Assembly (NCBI GenBank): GCA_000333855.2
Contig: CM007320.1
Coordinates: 2,895,684-2,959,683, forward strand
From: Endotrypanum monterogeii
Taxonomy: Eukaryota; Euglenozoa; Kinetoplastea; Trypanosomatida; Trypanosomatidae
Length of the DNA stretch: 64,000 bases
Reading direction: 5' to 3'
The notes under the pieces were generated by a model, which saw nothing but the letters and a program-made list of their open reading frames with translations, had not been told where the DNA came from and did no database searches. Of the stretch, positions 8,635 through 17,973 are shown one piece after another. A program made the translations under genes and the position numbers. Within the stretch, counting starts at the first letter, position 1. The number at the start of each line of letters is the position of its first letter.

Positions 8635-9914
8635 GGATAAGGAGGGAAGCAAACAACGTCGCAGCAGCAGTAGTAACAACGACGGCAAAAAAAAAAAAAG
8701 GTGAAGATCAAAACCTAGTTGACAAAGCATTTACCTTTTTTTTTTTGGAGGGCGGGGGTGAGCCCCCTTGTGTTTCGTTTTTTATTATTATTTCGTTTGT
8801 GGTTTGATATTTTGGTTATTCCGAATGCTGCGCCTTTTTCAGGTTTTTTTAGAGGCAATAACTCGCCGGTAGGCACATCGCCGTTGTATTATGATCATTA
8901 TGTTTAATCATTTCTGACCACTTTCTCCAAAGCCGTCGCCCGCCATCGATGCACTCGACAAACGAACAGACTAAAACGCAAATACACACCCACTCCTCAA
9001 ACGCCTCGACTGACACACCTGCGAGAGAGTGCTCTCTAGCTCGCAAAAACCGATGCGTCTGCGAAGGAGTCGTAGAGACCGCCTTCACCCCTTTTCACCT
9101 TTTTTCTTCTCCCCTCGATGTGAACTAAGCGGACGGTGTACCAGCTCCCCTTAATGCTTTCGATCGTGCTCTGTAGCGGTCATATGGCTGCGAACAGGCG
9201 AAACCAATAATCAAATGTTGAAAAAAAAATTTTGATTTTTTCTCCTTGATCTGCTGGTGGTGGTGGGAACACATCATGTGTTTGTATCCAGCAATACCAC
9301 ATTCCGGAGACTACACACAATAAGTGATCGCACTAGGCCTCATCTTCACTAACGCAACCCGTCGACAACCGCATCAGCCGCTCACTGATTCTCCGCACGG
9401 TGCGGTGAAGAGTGAATAATGCGAGCAATGCGCCTCCGGACGGAATTCAAGGGGCAAACATGATGTTGCCAAGGTAATGACGGTCAAAGGCTTCCGCGTC
9501 ACCTGACGTACGCACACTTCTTTTTTGTTTCCCGGATTAGTCCAACTGTGCTTGTATGCGCCCTACCAGCTCCTTAATTCCCCTCCTGTTTCTCTTACAT
9601 TACAGCCTTATCTCTCGGCAGGTTGCAGTGTGTCCACCCAAGCTAGGGGGCTTCACTTCGTTTTTCCCACCAAGAAAACCTCAAGGGGGGAGGGTGGGGG
9701 GAATAGCCCTATACGACATCTTCTGTCTCATACTTTTCTGTATTCTTTTGCACCCTGGGGTAGTCGAACGGCTTCTACTCTGTGGTACGCACACCTTTGA
9801 AAATAATAATAATAAAATCCTCCCTTAATCTCTAATAAGAAAGAGCATTTTTATCAGAGACAAGGAGAGACATAGGTCACATATTTCTTATCGTTGCTTG
9901 TCCCTATTACCCCG

Positions 9915-9950
9915 TTTTTTTTTTTTGTGTGTGTGTGTGGGGGGGGGGGG
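9915..9950. repeat. Composite T12-(GT)6-G13 tract
   Basis: A run of twelve T is followed directly by GT repeats and then thirteen G. This three-part low-complexity tract lies about 165 bases before the start of the FxP-motif gene. The G-run may be length-variable or a sequencing-error hotspot. Confidence 0.9.
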
Positions 9951-10115
9951 CTTTGTGAACTATTCTGCCCCTTTATGAGGTGTGCGCACGCCTACATTCT
10001 CACGTACTCAACCAAGCCCTAGCTGCAATACTTGGTTACGTACGCACGACGCCGCTCTCTGTAGCTCCTGGTTTATGGTGCACCTTTTTATCCTTCGGGA
10101 AGCACCCCCAGCGTG

Positions 10116-12917
10116 ATGTCGGAATCGGATGAAAACAACTACACGGTGCATGAGATACGGCGTGATGGCCGAACAAAAGTAAAACATCGACCGATAGAGA
10201 ACGAAGGCGTAGAGGACACCAGCTCGCTTCTATCGCGGTATTACCCCCTCGGAACCAGAGAGAGGCATACTTTTGACGAGCACATGCGCCGTCTTAAGGA
10301 ACAGGCCGCCTTGGTGGAGCAAGACCGACAGTTTCGTGAGTCACACCCATTTCGACCGAATACCACCGCATCTAGTGCGTCTGCACCAGACACAGCGATG
10401 AGGGAAACACACGCAGATCCTCAACGTAGCTCAGAACCTCCGTTTTCCCCTAGCGTTGGGTCGTCTCCATCACCTTCAAACGTGCGCCCAGTCTTTGATC
10501 GTCTCGCCGCACAGGCGCTACAGCTGGAGATGCGGCGACGGCATCGCGAAGAACAACGGAGGAGGACTGAAGCAGCGGCCCTTCGCGACGCGTTTCAACC
10601 CCACATCAACCACAGAGCTCCCATCTACGCGGAGCGTCTCCAGCACCTAAACTCGGTCCGCGTGGAGGACCGTCTACTGCACTACGGTGAGATGGTCGCT
10701 CGTGAGCGACAGCGGAAACAGGAGCTCAGCGATTTAGAGAGCACTCTGGCGTGGAAGTCTGCACAAGCGTCTCTTTTTGGTTCTGGCCCTGTGCAGTCAC
10801 GAAACCCCGAAGACCGTCGGCGGCAGCAGGACGAGTTCGACACACGCACCGCACGGTTTCTTGCAGAGCGATCTAAGCACCTCCAAAGTGCTGAAGCTGC
10901 TGCGGCTGAGTCTTTCCCTTTCCATCCGAGAATTTCCGCCACGTCAGCCGCGCTAGATGAAGCCCGGCAACGGTCTACCACTCATGCTGCTACTCGCGAA
11001 CTGGGGGAGCTGCTCAATCGCAGTGTCGACGTACCCGCTCTCGATATCTCGAAAGCGACTCATTGTCGTCATCGCCGAAGCGATGCCCTCTACGCCTTGG
11101 CAGTATCTCGGCAACGCCGGAGGAACCAACATCTCGATCAGAGTGCTGTTACACATGTCGCGTGCGACGAGATGGTAGAAAAGGGGATGGCTTCTGGAAG
11201 CACGAGTGCCTCCCATCATCCGCTAACCAACCCAACCTCGGACAAGTGGATCGCCAAAGGGGCACACAGCCCTTTCTTTCGACAGAGCTTTGTTCAACGC
11301 CAGGCGCTTTACGAGGAGGTGAAGCGGGAAGAAGAGGCACTCCGTGCCACCACAATGCAGACACAAGAGCAGAGGGAAGGCGGTGCAGTGGCGCACAGCG
11401 TGAATGCGAAGGCTCTCAATGATCGTCTTTACTACAGCGCAAAAAAAGCGAGCGAGGAGGCGCAGCGGCTTCGACGGGCCTCGTTGAGTGCTCGTGAATG
11501 CCCTTTTCGTCCCCAACTCTCACCAGGTACCAAGTGCGTGTTGCTGCACATGTCTTCCCGCGATAGCGATGTTGTAAGGCGGCTCACAACTCATCGAAGT
11601 AGAGGCGTCTGCGGCGGCATGACCACTGCGGTGGACAGCGAGCTGTACTCCCCTGCACGGAATCGTCCGGCCCACAGGCAAGTGCCACCGCACATTCAGT
11701 CTCAAAAACAAAAAACAGGGGGGAACAACTCCGAGGAAGTGGTCAGTGGTTCTGCGCCAAAGAAAAACATTTCCCCCTCGACATCGCCTCCGGGAGAGAC
11801 TCAGGTTGCGGCAACCGACGATAACGCGGACGATTCACCATTCCATCAGCAGCGGGAAAAGTCGAACCGTCTTGTTGTGACGCGTGATCAGATCGACAAA
11901 TTTTACCTCCGACAAATGAATGCAATACAGCACAAGCACGATTTGATTCAAGAACGGAAGGAAGGGGAGGCGGCCCAGGAGCTGGTGGAATGTACTTTTA
12001 GGCCACGCACCAACACGGATCGGCACGTGGGATCAGAGGACGCTGCGCATGTCGTGAGCAAGACGGCAGCGTCCGTCAAGCAGGTCACCGGTGTCTCCAA
12101 GTTTCTTGAGAGACAAACGATGGCTCGTATGCGGAAGAGGGAGCATGAGGAACTTTTACGCACCATCGGTCTTCCACGGAACAAAGGGGTCGTGAACAGC
12201 AATGCATCTGCCGGCACTACGATACTCAGCCCTTTCAAGCTGCAGACGGAAAATCGCTTTAAACAGTCAACAGACCCGCCGGCATGCACGTCAACCAGCG
12301 CACCAGAGACAGGAAGGGCTTATGATTCGGAGTTCCCCTCCGTTGCAGCGCTGGCAACAGCTGAACGCGCGTTGCACGACGCAATCCGGGAGTCACGTGG
12401 CTACCCGGCATCATCTGCCCAGGCTCCACTTTTTCCTCTTCCTGGATATCTGCCAAAGCGAGAAGAGATCCCGCGTTTCAGCGGTAAATATCATCATGTG
12501 TCCGATCCCAAAGGCGTGCTTAGGTCAGCTTCCCCCGAGTCAAGGTTTGCAGAGTCTGCCGGGGGACAGGGACGGGGTGGTACATCCACTGTCGGGCTTG
12601 GCAACGAGCGATTGTCTCTTTTTTCCTTGATTTCACCGAATACATACTCTGGTCGAAGTCTTGGCGCCGCTCGATCTAATTTCCGAAACGACAATGGTGC
12701 ATTGTTGGCACGCGAGGTCACGGCAAACTCCACTTCACCGTCTGCACTAAAAGGTGGTATAGGGCACCGCGGCGCTAGCGCGAATCGCCGAAGTGGGAAC
12801 CGGTCCGTTTCTTTTGCCGAGGAGAGTAGTGAAGCGCCACCCACAGAAACAACGAGCGAAGGTCGAAGGGTATACGCCGACCCTGCCCACGTGGCATTTC
12901 TGAATGGAGATTTGTGA
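10116..12917 (+). CDS. Large hypothetical protein with repeated FxP motifs
   Basis: The 933-aa hydrophilic product is rich in Arg, Glu, Gln and Ser. Its clearest feature is five dispersed short motifs of the type (P/x)-F-x-P followed by a small polar residue: HPFRPN (F79), AFQPHI (F160), FPFHPRIS (F269), CPFRPQLS (F464) and CTFRPRTN (F628). Each follows a charged, coiled-coil-prone stretch (for example about 130-160 and 245-265). Motifs of this kind occur in several large kinetoplastid and ciliary cytoskeletal proteins, so a cytoskeleton or flagellum link is a reasonable but unproven inference. The C-terminal third (about 660-933) is low in predicted structure and Ser/Gly-rich. The frame opens with GTG at 10113 but the ATG at 10116 is taken as the start. 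No enzymatic domain is recognised. Confidence 0.82.
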   Translation: MSESDENNYTVHEIRRDGRTKVKHRPIENEGVEDTSSLLSRYYPLGTRERHTFDEHMRRLKEQAALVEQDRQFRESHPFRPNTTASSASAPDTAMRETHADPQRSSEPPFSPSVGSSPSPSNVRPVFDRLAAQALQLEMRRRHREEQRRRTEAAALRDAFQPHINHRAPIYAERLQHLNSVRVEDRLLHYGEMVARERQRKQELSDLESTLAWKSAQASLFGSGPVQSRNPEDRRRQQDEFDTRTARFLAERSKHLQSAEAAAAESFPFHPRISATSAALDEARQRSTTHAATRELGELLNRSVDVPALDISKATHCRHRRSDALYALAVSRQRRRNQHLDQSAVTHVACDEMVEKGMASGSTSASHHPLTNPTSDKWIAKGAHSPFFRQSFVQRQALYEEVKREEEALRATTMQTQEQREGGAVAHSVNAKALNDRLYYSAKKASEEAQRLRRASLSARECPFRPQLSPGTKCVLLHMSSRDSDVVRRLTTHRSRGVCGGMTTAVDSELYSPARNRPAHRQVPPHIQSQKQKTGGNNSEEVVSGSAPKKNISPSTSPPGETQVAATDDNADDSPFHQQREKSNRLVVTRDQIDKFYLRQMNAIQHKHDLIQERKEGEAAQELVECTFRPRTNTDRHVGSEDAAHVVSKTAASVKQVTGVSKFLERQTMARMRKREHEELLRTIGLPRNKGVVNSNASAGTTILSPFKLQTENRFKQSTDPPACTSTSAPETGRAYDSEFPSVAALATAERALHDAIRESRGYPASSAQAPLFPLPGYLPKREEIPRFSGKYHHVSDPKGVLRSASPESRFAESAGGQGRGGTSTVGLGNERLSLFSLISPNTYSGRSLGAARSNFRNDNGALLAREVTANSTSPSALKGGIGHRGASANRRSGNRSVSFAEESSEAPPTETTSEGRRVYADPAHVAFLNGDL

Positions 12918-13810
12918 GGTGCTCACCAGACTAAGAAATCAGGATGTCTAATAGAGTTCCCCTTGTGCGAAAATAGACCAAGGAAGTGTGCCACTTGTTA
13001 CAGTGGGGAGGTGCTTTTTTCTCTTCTCTTTCACCGCTTCCTCCCTCGCGATACAGAGGAGAGGGAGAAAGGAACGGGGGGCGGGGGAAGACGTGCGGGA
13101 CAAGCCTGGATAATCCATAGATATTGAACTTGTACGTGCTTTGTTCTACCCGTACGCTTCAAGCGAAGTGCGTTGCCGGAGACACTCCAACTCCCACAGG
13201 GTGTTCGGCATTTTTGCTACTGCATTGTGTAACATTGAAACATTTAAAAAAAAAAAGGTGTCATAGCGCATCTTGGCTTTTCTCGGTGTGCTGTTTTTCT
13301 TCGTTGTTTGTTTCGCGCTCACCTCTCGACCAGGGACCCATCCCATATTTCAAGAAAGCCTGCAGTAACATGGTGATACTGTTCGTTTCTGAAATACTTT
13401 GCACCCGCTTTTCTCCGTGGCCCTCTGTTCCTTCATTCTCTCTACACTTGAGCTTTCCTCTATTCTTTTTGCCGCTGCACGTTTGGTGCTTCTTCTTTTT
13501 TTCCTTTTTGGTGTGTGTGTGTGTGTGTTTTTGTGTGTGTGTGTGCCAGTCCACGCGGGGTCAGTTCTTTCCAGGCGTTCTCTTTCCGAACTCAAACGCT
13601 TGAAGACGTGCGCAGAGACAAGTATCGACATTTGGAGAAGCTACAAAATTTTCACAAATCGAAACTCAAAAATTTTCCCCCCGGTGTACCTTGCTAGCGG
13701 CCGATGACCTAACACTACATTGTGCAGTAGCCGAAAACGCGAGAAACAAACAAAAAAAAACACGCGAGTACAGTGAACTAACGCGTCCACGTATCTATCA
13801 ACTCCTGCCT
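12918..13810. other. Intergenic region with TG repeats and pyrimidine tract
   Basis: No gene is supported. It contains a poly-A run near 13246, a long pyrimidine-rich stretch (about 13430-13508) and a TG repeat (13510-13545) followed by CAG at 13547-13549, a candidate splice acceptor for the next gene. A short upstream ATG at 13704 is followed at once by a stop codon (ATG-ACC-TAA), a possible two-codon uORF. Confidence 0.55.
13510..13545. repeat. Interrupted (TG)n microsatellite
   Basis: Two TG arrays separated by a short T run, directly after a pyrimidine tract and immediately before a candidate CAG splice acceptor. TG repeats at this position could influence acceptor choice. Confidence 0.88.
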
Positions 13811-15337
13811 ATGCCGCCGCTCACACAGAAGCGAAAGCGTAACTCGAGCGAGTTAAAGTTTTATAACGCAAAGCGGCGGCGAGTCTCCGAAGAACTCATA
13901 GTAACCGGTGTAGGGAAGGAAGTTGACCGCACACTCCCCTTTTGGCGGTGCTTCATCGATCTACGACTGGACACCGGTCGCGTGCCAGAGGTCGTGAAGC
14001 GAGAGACCCGTGTGTTGTGTCGCATTCCCTGCAAAGTTTTTAAGCGCTTCGATGTGGTGTGGGCACGCACAACTGTCAACATTCGTCCTGTTCATGTGCC
14101 GACATGGCAAGAGCGAAAACGCTTGCGGTGGCAATCATGCGCAAACGCTGAGGGAGCAGTCGACAGAGCCGTAGCCGGTGAGCCGTTATCGTCAACGGTA
14201 ACAGGTGAACACGCACAGTCGAGTACTTATGATGGTCATGCAACACATGTGTACACGATAGACACTGTTCATTTTGTTCATGAGGACGCATACAAGCAAG
14301 GAGGGAATAGGGACCGGAGCTATCATGTGCAGTCGGTGGTGTTCCGTGATGCGCCTCACATTCTGCAATGCGTCGGCAGCTCTATGGTATCTTTTTCCTT
14401 TATCATCTATACTTCCCTGCGACTGGTGCACGAATGTGACGCACGCAAGTGCACACCTCAGCAATTAAGTCGGCAGGTGGAAGAGCTCATCGCCGCGCGC
14501 AACGAAAAAAATCCTGCCCCGAAAACAGAGTCAAGTTGCAAAGCTCTAGGTAAACCCCTCACCGATCCCACAACGGCCCACGGCACCGACGAGGCATTGA
14601 GGACTAGTTTGCTCACACCAGCTGGTAGTGCAGATCTTGCACACAGCACCAATTACGGTCTGCACGCCCCAGTCACCACGCTTTCCTCACTTTTGGCGTG
14701 GTGTCCTCCTTCCACAGTGCGCATTCTAATACTTGGGATGGGTGGCAACAGCATGGCGTACTCCCTACGGCTCGTTCTCGGCGTCAAAGCGCTCATCGAG
14801 ATCGTTGAAGTTGAGCCGGCCGTTGTTGCGGCCTGCATGCAAATGGGTACCCTCTATGACGCGGACCCCTTCACAAAAGTGCATCTACAAGACGCCGACA
14901 AGTGCTTGACGAGACTGCCCCCAAGAGCGTACGACTTTATTTACATGGACATATTCGAGCCAATGTCGGCTACTATGTGCAACTTGCACCCCTGGGTTCT
15001 GGAGGCACACAGGCTTCTCAAACCAGGCGGTCTTCTCGTGATGAACGAGCATCATTTACCGTCAGCGGCAAACTTGGCGCCGCACACGAAAGTGTTCGGA
15101 GAAGGAAATGTGCAAGCGGTGAATGTACGTGGGTGGAGTGAAAGCATCGTTGTTTGTGTGGCTCCCGGCGACGCGGAAACAGACAGGCGCTCGCTGGATG
15201 TGTCCAAGACACATGCAGACATCGCGTTCAACATTTACGAGGCCCTCGTCCCCGGATGGTTGCCTCACTTCACGTGGCTGCTGAAGGCGACCACGCATCG
15301 CCACGAAGGTGTCCGCTGCCGCCTGTGGACGTCGTGA
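13811..15337 (+). CDS. Spermidine-synthase-fold methyltransferase-like protein
   Basis: The 508-aa product has a class I AdoMet-type Rossmann domain of the spermidine synthase/SpeE-like group in its C-terminal half. Motif I is ILILGMGGNSMAYSLR (about 304-319), the acidic residue of motif II is in EIVEVEPAVVAAC (about 330-342), DADKCL follows, and YDFIYMDIF (about 374-382) is the post-motif segment, then LLKPGGLLVMN (about 401-411). The N-terminal 300 residues are not recognised; they are basic at the start (TQKRKRNSS), suggesting a nuclear or organellar signal, and contain a charged linker (about 225-285). It is longer than true spermidine synthases (about 300 aa), so it is probably an uncharacterised homologue (METTL13/SpeE-like) and not the polyamine enzyme. 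The ATG at 13811 is the first ATG; the upstream TTG extension is not likely. Confidence 0.8.
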   Translation: MPPLTQKRKRNSSELKFYNAKRRRVSEELIVTGVGKEVDRTLPFWRCFIDLRLDTGRVPEVVKRETRVLCRIPCKVFKRFDVVWARTTVNIRPVHVPTWQERKRLRWQSCANAEGAVDRAVAGEPLSSTVTGEHAQSSTYDGHATHVYTIDTVHFVHEDAYKQGGNRDRSYHVQSVVFRDAPHILQCVGSSMVSFSFIIYTSLRLVHECDARKCTPQQLSRQVEELIAARNEKNPAPKTESSCKALGKPLTDPTTAHGTDEALRTSLLTPAGSADLAHSTNYGLHAPVTTLSSLLAWCPPSTVRILILGMGGNSMAYSLRLVLGVKALIEIVEVEPAVVAACMQMGTLYDADPFTKVHLQDADKCLTRLPPRAYDFIYMDIFEPMSATMCNLHPWVLEAHRLLKPGGLLVMNEHHLPSAANLAPHTKVFGEGNVQAVNVRGWSESIVVCVAPGDAETDRRSLDVSKTHADIAFNIYEALVPGWLPHFTWLLKATTHRHEGVRCRLWTS

Positions 15338-16174
15338 TGCAAAGGAGGGCAGAGGCGGATGAAAGGAGTGGGGTTATGTTTGACTCACCGGGGGGATGAG
15401 GGAGGGGGGGGGGGCAGGGGCATGCCGAAGCTCTCTTGGGTGCTATTGCTTGGAGCTTAAAACCGTTCCCAGCATCCGTATCGTTTGAGCTAACATATGG
15501 AATGACTGTGTGTGTCACAAACGCATACAGACCTTAGGTATCGAAGTGACTTTGCGACGTCGAGGAATCTCTCGGTGAGGCCACACCACTTCAAAAGAAA
15601 CTGACTCGTCACAAAAGAGTTTGACACAGCGGCTGGTATGTTCTGAACGCGAAGCTACAGACATACTCGATTTGGGAGGGGGAGGGGGAACAAAATGAGG
15701 TATCAATCAGCTGCACCTTTTTTTAAATTGCTTGCTTCTACTTCTTTCCACATTCACCCCTACCGCCTATCTGTGAAAGTGTCTGAGTGCAGGTGAGCAG
15801 ATTTCCATTGCTTCCCAAACTACGAGAGAATAAAGTAGACGAACCCTGATTACTTCTTTGTACCTAGAGTGGCAACGCACGGTACTACCAGATCACTCGA
15901 GTGTGAACATTTCACCCATATGCCTAAAAACGTGACAAACGTGAATATTGATTTATCCTTTTTTGCATTTCTTCACTCATCTGACACCCCTCTTCTCTGT
16001 CTCTCTCCCTATCTCCGTCCATCTAGCCCACGTGAACGCGACTTTCACCGCCTCTCTCCGTCAACACCATTTTGATCACCTGAAGGGACAGTGGTAGGGG
16101 TCTGCAGCTGTCTTATCTCGATCGCACGTTGCTTGAAGAAAAAAAAGGGGGAGGTACGGGTGTACGCAACCAAC

Positions 16175-16199
16175 ATATATATATATATATATATATATA
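16175..16199. repeat. (TA)n microsatellite
   Basis: Twelve TA units in the spacer, about 220 bases upstream of the PPR gene. Confidence 0.92.
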
Positions 16200-16393
16200 A
16201 TCATATCCCCCATCAATTTTAAGGGTATAAATGCCTGACAGGGCGAAGCATATCGGCACGGCACTCCTCTTTGTTTATTTCATTGGGTCCTTTCTACTCG
16301 GAGCTGGCGGCGTATGCGTGGGCGTGGTCTCCTCCTTTGGTATCGACTCGCTCACTGCACATCCTACTTCGCCCTTTCCCTTTTTTTTTTTTT

Positions 16394-16395
16394 AG
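16394..16395 (+). promoter_or_regulatory. Probable trans-splice acceptor for the PPR gene
   Basis: A run of thirteen T preceded by more pyrimidines ends directly in TAG at 16393-16395, giving a 21-base 5' UTR before the ATG at 16417. This is the clearest acceptor in the window and supports the chosen start. Confidence 0.7.
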
Positions 16396-16416
16396 CTCAA
16401 GAAAAAGGTAAGAAAA

Positions 16417-17253
16417 ATGGCCTCCCTATCGGAGGCACGCGTGGCGCGATTCACATCACGCTGGCTGACAGAAGAACTCAACAGTTTCGCGCGAGCGGGT
16501 AACTGGGAGGGTGCTCTACAGATCTTTGACCGTATGCAGCAGTCAAGTCTGGTACGTCGAAATGTTTTCCACTACACAACAGTTCTGAAGGCGTGTACTC
16601 GCGCAGGAAAGATGGACGCTGCCATGACGGTCTTTCGTCAGATGAAAGCGAATCAGGTGGTGCCTAATGTTTACACATACACCACCCTCATCAACGGATG
16701 CGCCAATACCCAAAATCTTGATTTGGCGCTTAGAATCTTTGCTGAGATGCGCCTGGCGGAGGTTCCACCGAACGTCAAGACGATGACTGCACTCATTTCT
16801 GTATGCTCAAGGTGTGGACAATGGAAGAAGAGTTTCCAGGTGCTGGACCAGTGTGAGGAGCTTCTGATCGCGCCAAACGCGATGACGTACACGGCAGTCA
16901 TGGATGGCTGCCGTCGTGCCGGGGTGTGCGCACCTGCAGTGGCATTACTGGAACGAAGGATGACCGATCCTTCACAGGTGCGGCCGAATGAGGTAACATA
17001 CAACACCGTATTGGGCGCTTGTGCAGCTGCAAAGGACCACCCGTCTGCATTACGTGTCTACGCGCGTATGGCAGCCGACGGGTACGAGCCCCTCGAGTAC
17101 ACTCGTGGACTGCTCATCGAACTGTTCCGCGGCACATCGCTCGATGGCCTTGTTGAAAACCTATCGGTTCGTGTGAAGACGACGAAGTGGCAGGCGTATG
17201 TTCCAGACTCGGATCCGGTGGTCGCATTGCGAGCTGCACAAGAAAGCGTCTGA
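16417..17253 (+). CDS. PPR protein with adenosine-type code; KPAF4-like candidate
   Basis: The 278-aa product consists almost wholly of P-type pentatricopeptide repeats: a first one at about 15-49, then 50-84, 85-119, 120-154, 155-191 (37 residues) and 192-226, with a degenerate tail. Position 5 and the last position (35) of a PPR set its base preference. Repeats at 50, 85, 120 and 155 all have Thr5 and Asn at the last position, the adenosine combination; the flanking repeats have Glu/Asn and Asn/Leu. Such a uniform code predicts binding to at least four consecutive A. In Trypanosoma brucei, the PPR protein KPAF4 binds the A-tail of mitochondrial mRNAs, so orthology is a strong possibility, though I did not align the two. 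The N-terminus (ASLSEARVARFTSRW) has the Arg/Ser-rich amphipathic character of a mitochondrial presequence. Confidence 0.85.
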   Translation: MASLSEARVARFTSRWLTEELNSFARAGNWEGALQIFDRMQQSSLVRRNVFHYTTVLKACTRAGKMDAAMTVFRQMKANQVVPNVYTYTTLINGCANTQNLDLALRIFAEMRLAEVPPNVKTMTALISVCSRCGQWKKSFQVLDQCEELLIAPNAMTYTAVMDGCRRAGVCAPAVALLERRMTDPSQVRPNEVTYNTVLGACAAAKDHPSALRVYARMAADGYEPLEYTRGLLIELFRGTSLDGLVENLSVRVKTTKWQAYVPDSDPVVALRAAQESV

Positions 17254-17973
17254 GAAGGGAGGGGGGCGGGGGGGAATACTTTAGCAGAAAGTCGATGCGC
17301 CATCCTTTCCCAGTCCACTTCACCACCACGCTCACCACACACATACACTATAGGCTCTCTCTGGTGGCCGCTGCAGATTTCCGTAGAGGGCGGTAGAAAG
17401 CGTGCTGACGATACAAACGTGCGTATTCGCTCCCGACAAACCAAGTGCCGGCACTGGTGTTGTTTGTTGCTGTGCTGGTGCACGTATCCCTTGACTGCCC
17501 TTTCCCTGTGGGCGCTTTGCTGTGCGGCAAAGTTGGGCGATTCTTCGTCGTGGATGCACAGTTGGGAAAAGATCACACAGACCAACAGAAACAAAAAGAA
17601 AAAAAAAATTACGGTCGATAGAGGTGACCATTATTCTCAAGGATTCATATAGCCAACGAGAGTCGTGTAGCTATAAATGCCTTATTCAAAGGCTCAGAGT
17701 CAACAATAACTTTTTTTTTTTTGATTACATAGACCCCTGTGCGCAGGTGTTCTGTGTTTACCCGAAAGAGCTAGCCTCTCTCGCTCTCTATATATATGTA
17801 TGTATTCAAAAAACGGCTTCGCTTCTTTTTCTTCTCACTCTATTACAAGATCAAGAGAGGTCGACAGTGGCCCAAATCGCTTTTTACCGGGGAAACCCCT
17901 GTCCTAAAGATTTTCTGTCTTGCTCGATATCTCCACTGAAACTCATAGGAATAAGAAAACCAGAGAAATCAAA
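17254..17973. other. Intergenic region between PPR and PRL1 genes
   Basis: No supported gene. It contains G-runs after the PPR stop and poly-T (about 17711-17721). A long open frame (17522-18208) overlaps the PRL1 start in another frame and is judged a shadow. Confidence 0.6.

Larger units (their letters stand above)
8016..10115. other. 2.1-kb intergenic region with no supported gene
   Basis: This spacer holds a long TA tract (8059-8087), seven GTAT units (8607-8634), many poly-T and poly-A runs, and a T-GT-G composite tract (9915-9950). The only open frames encode translated simple repeats. It is likely the long 3' UTR of the upstream gene plus the 5' region of the next. Confidence 0.6.
15338..16416. 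other. Intergenic region before the PPR gene
   Basis: No gene is supported. It includes a G-run near 15402-15413, a TA tract (16175-16199) and, at its end, a poly-T tract leading to the PPR gene splice acceptor. Confidence 0.6.
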
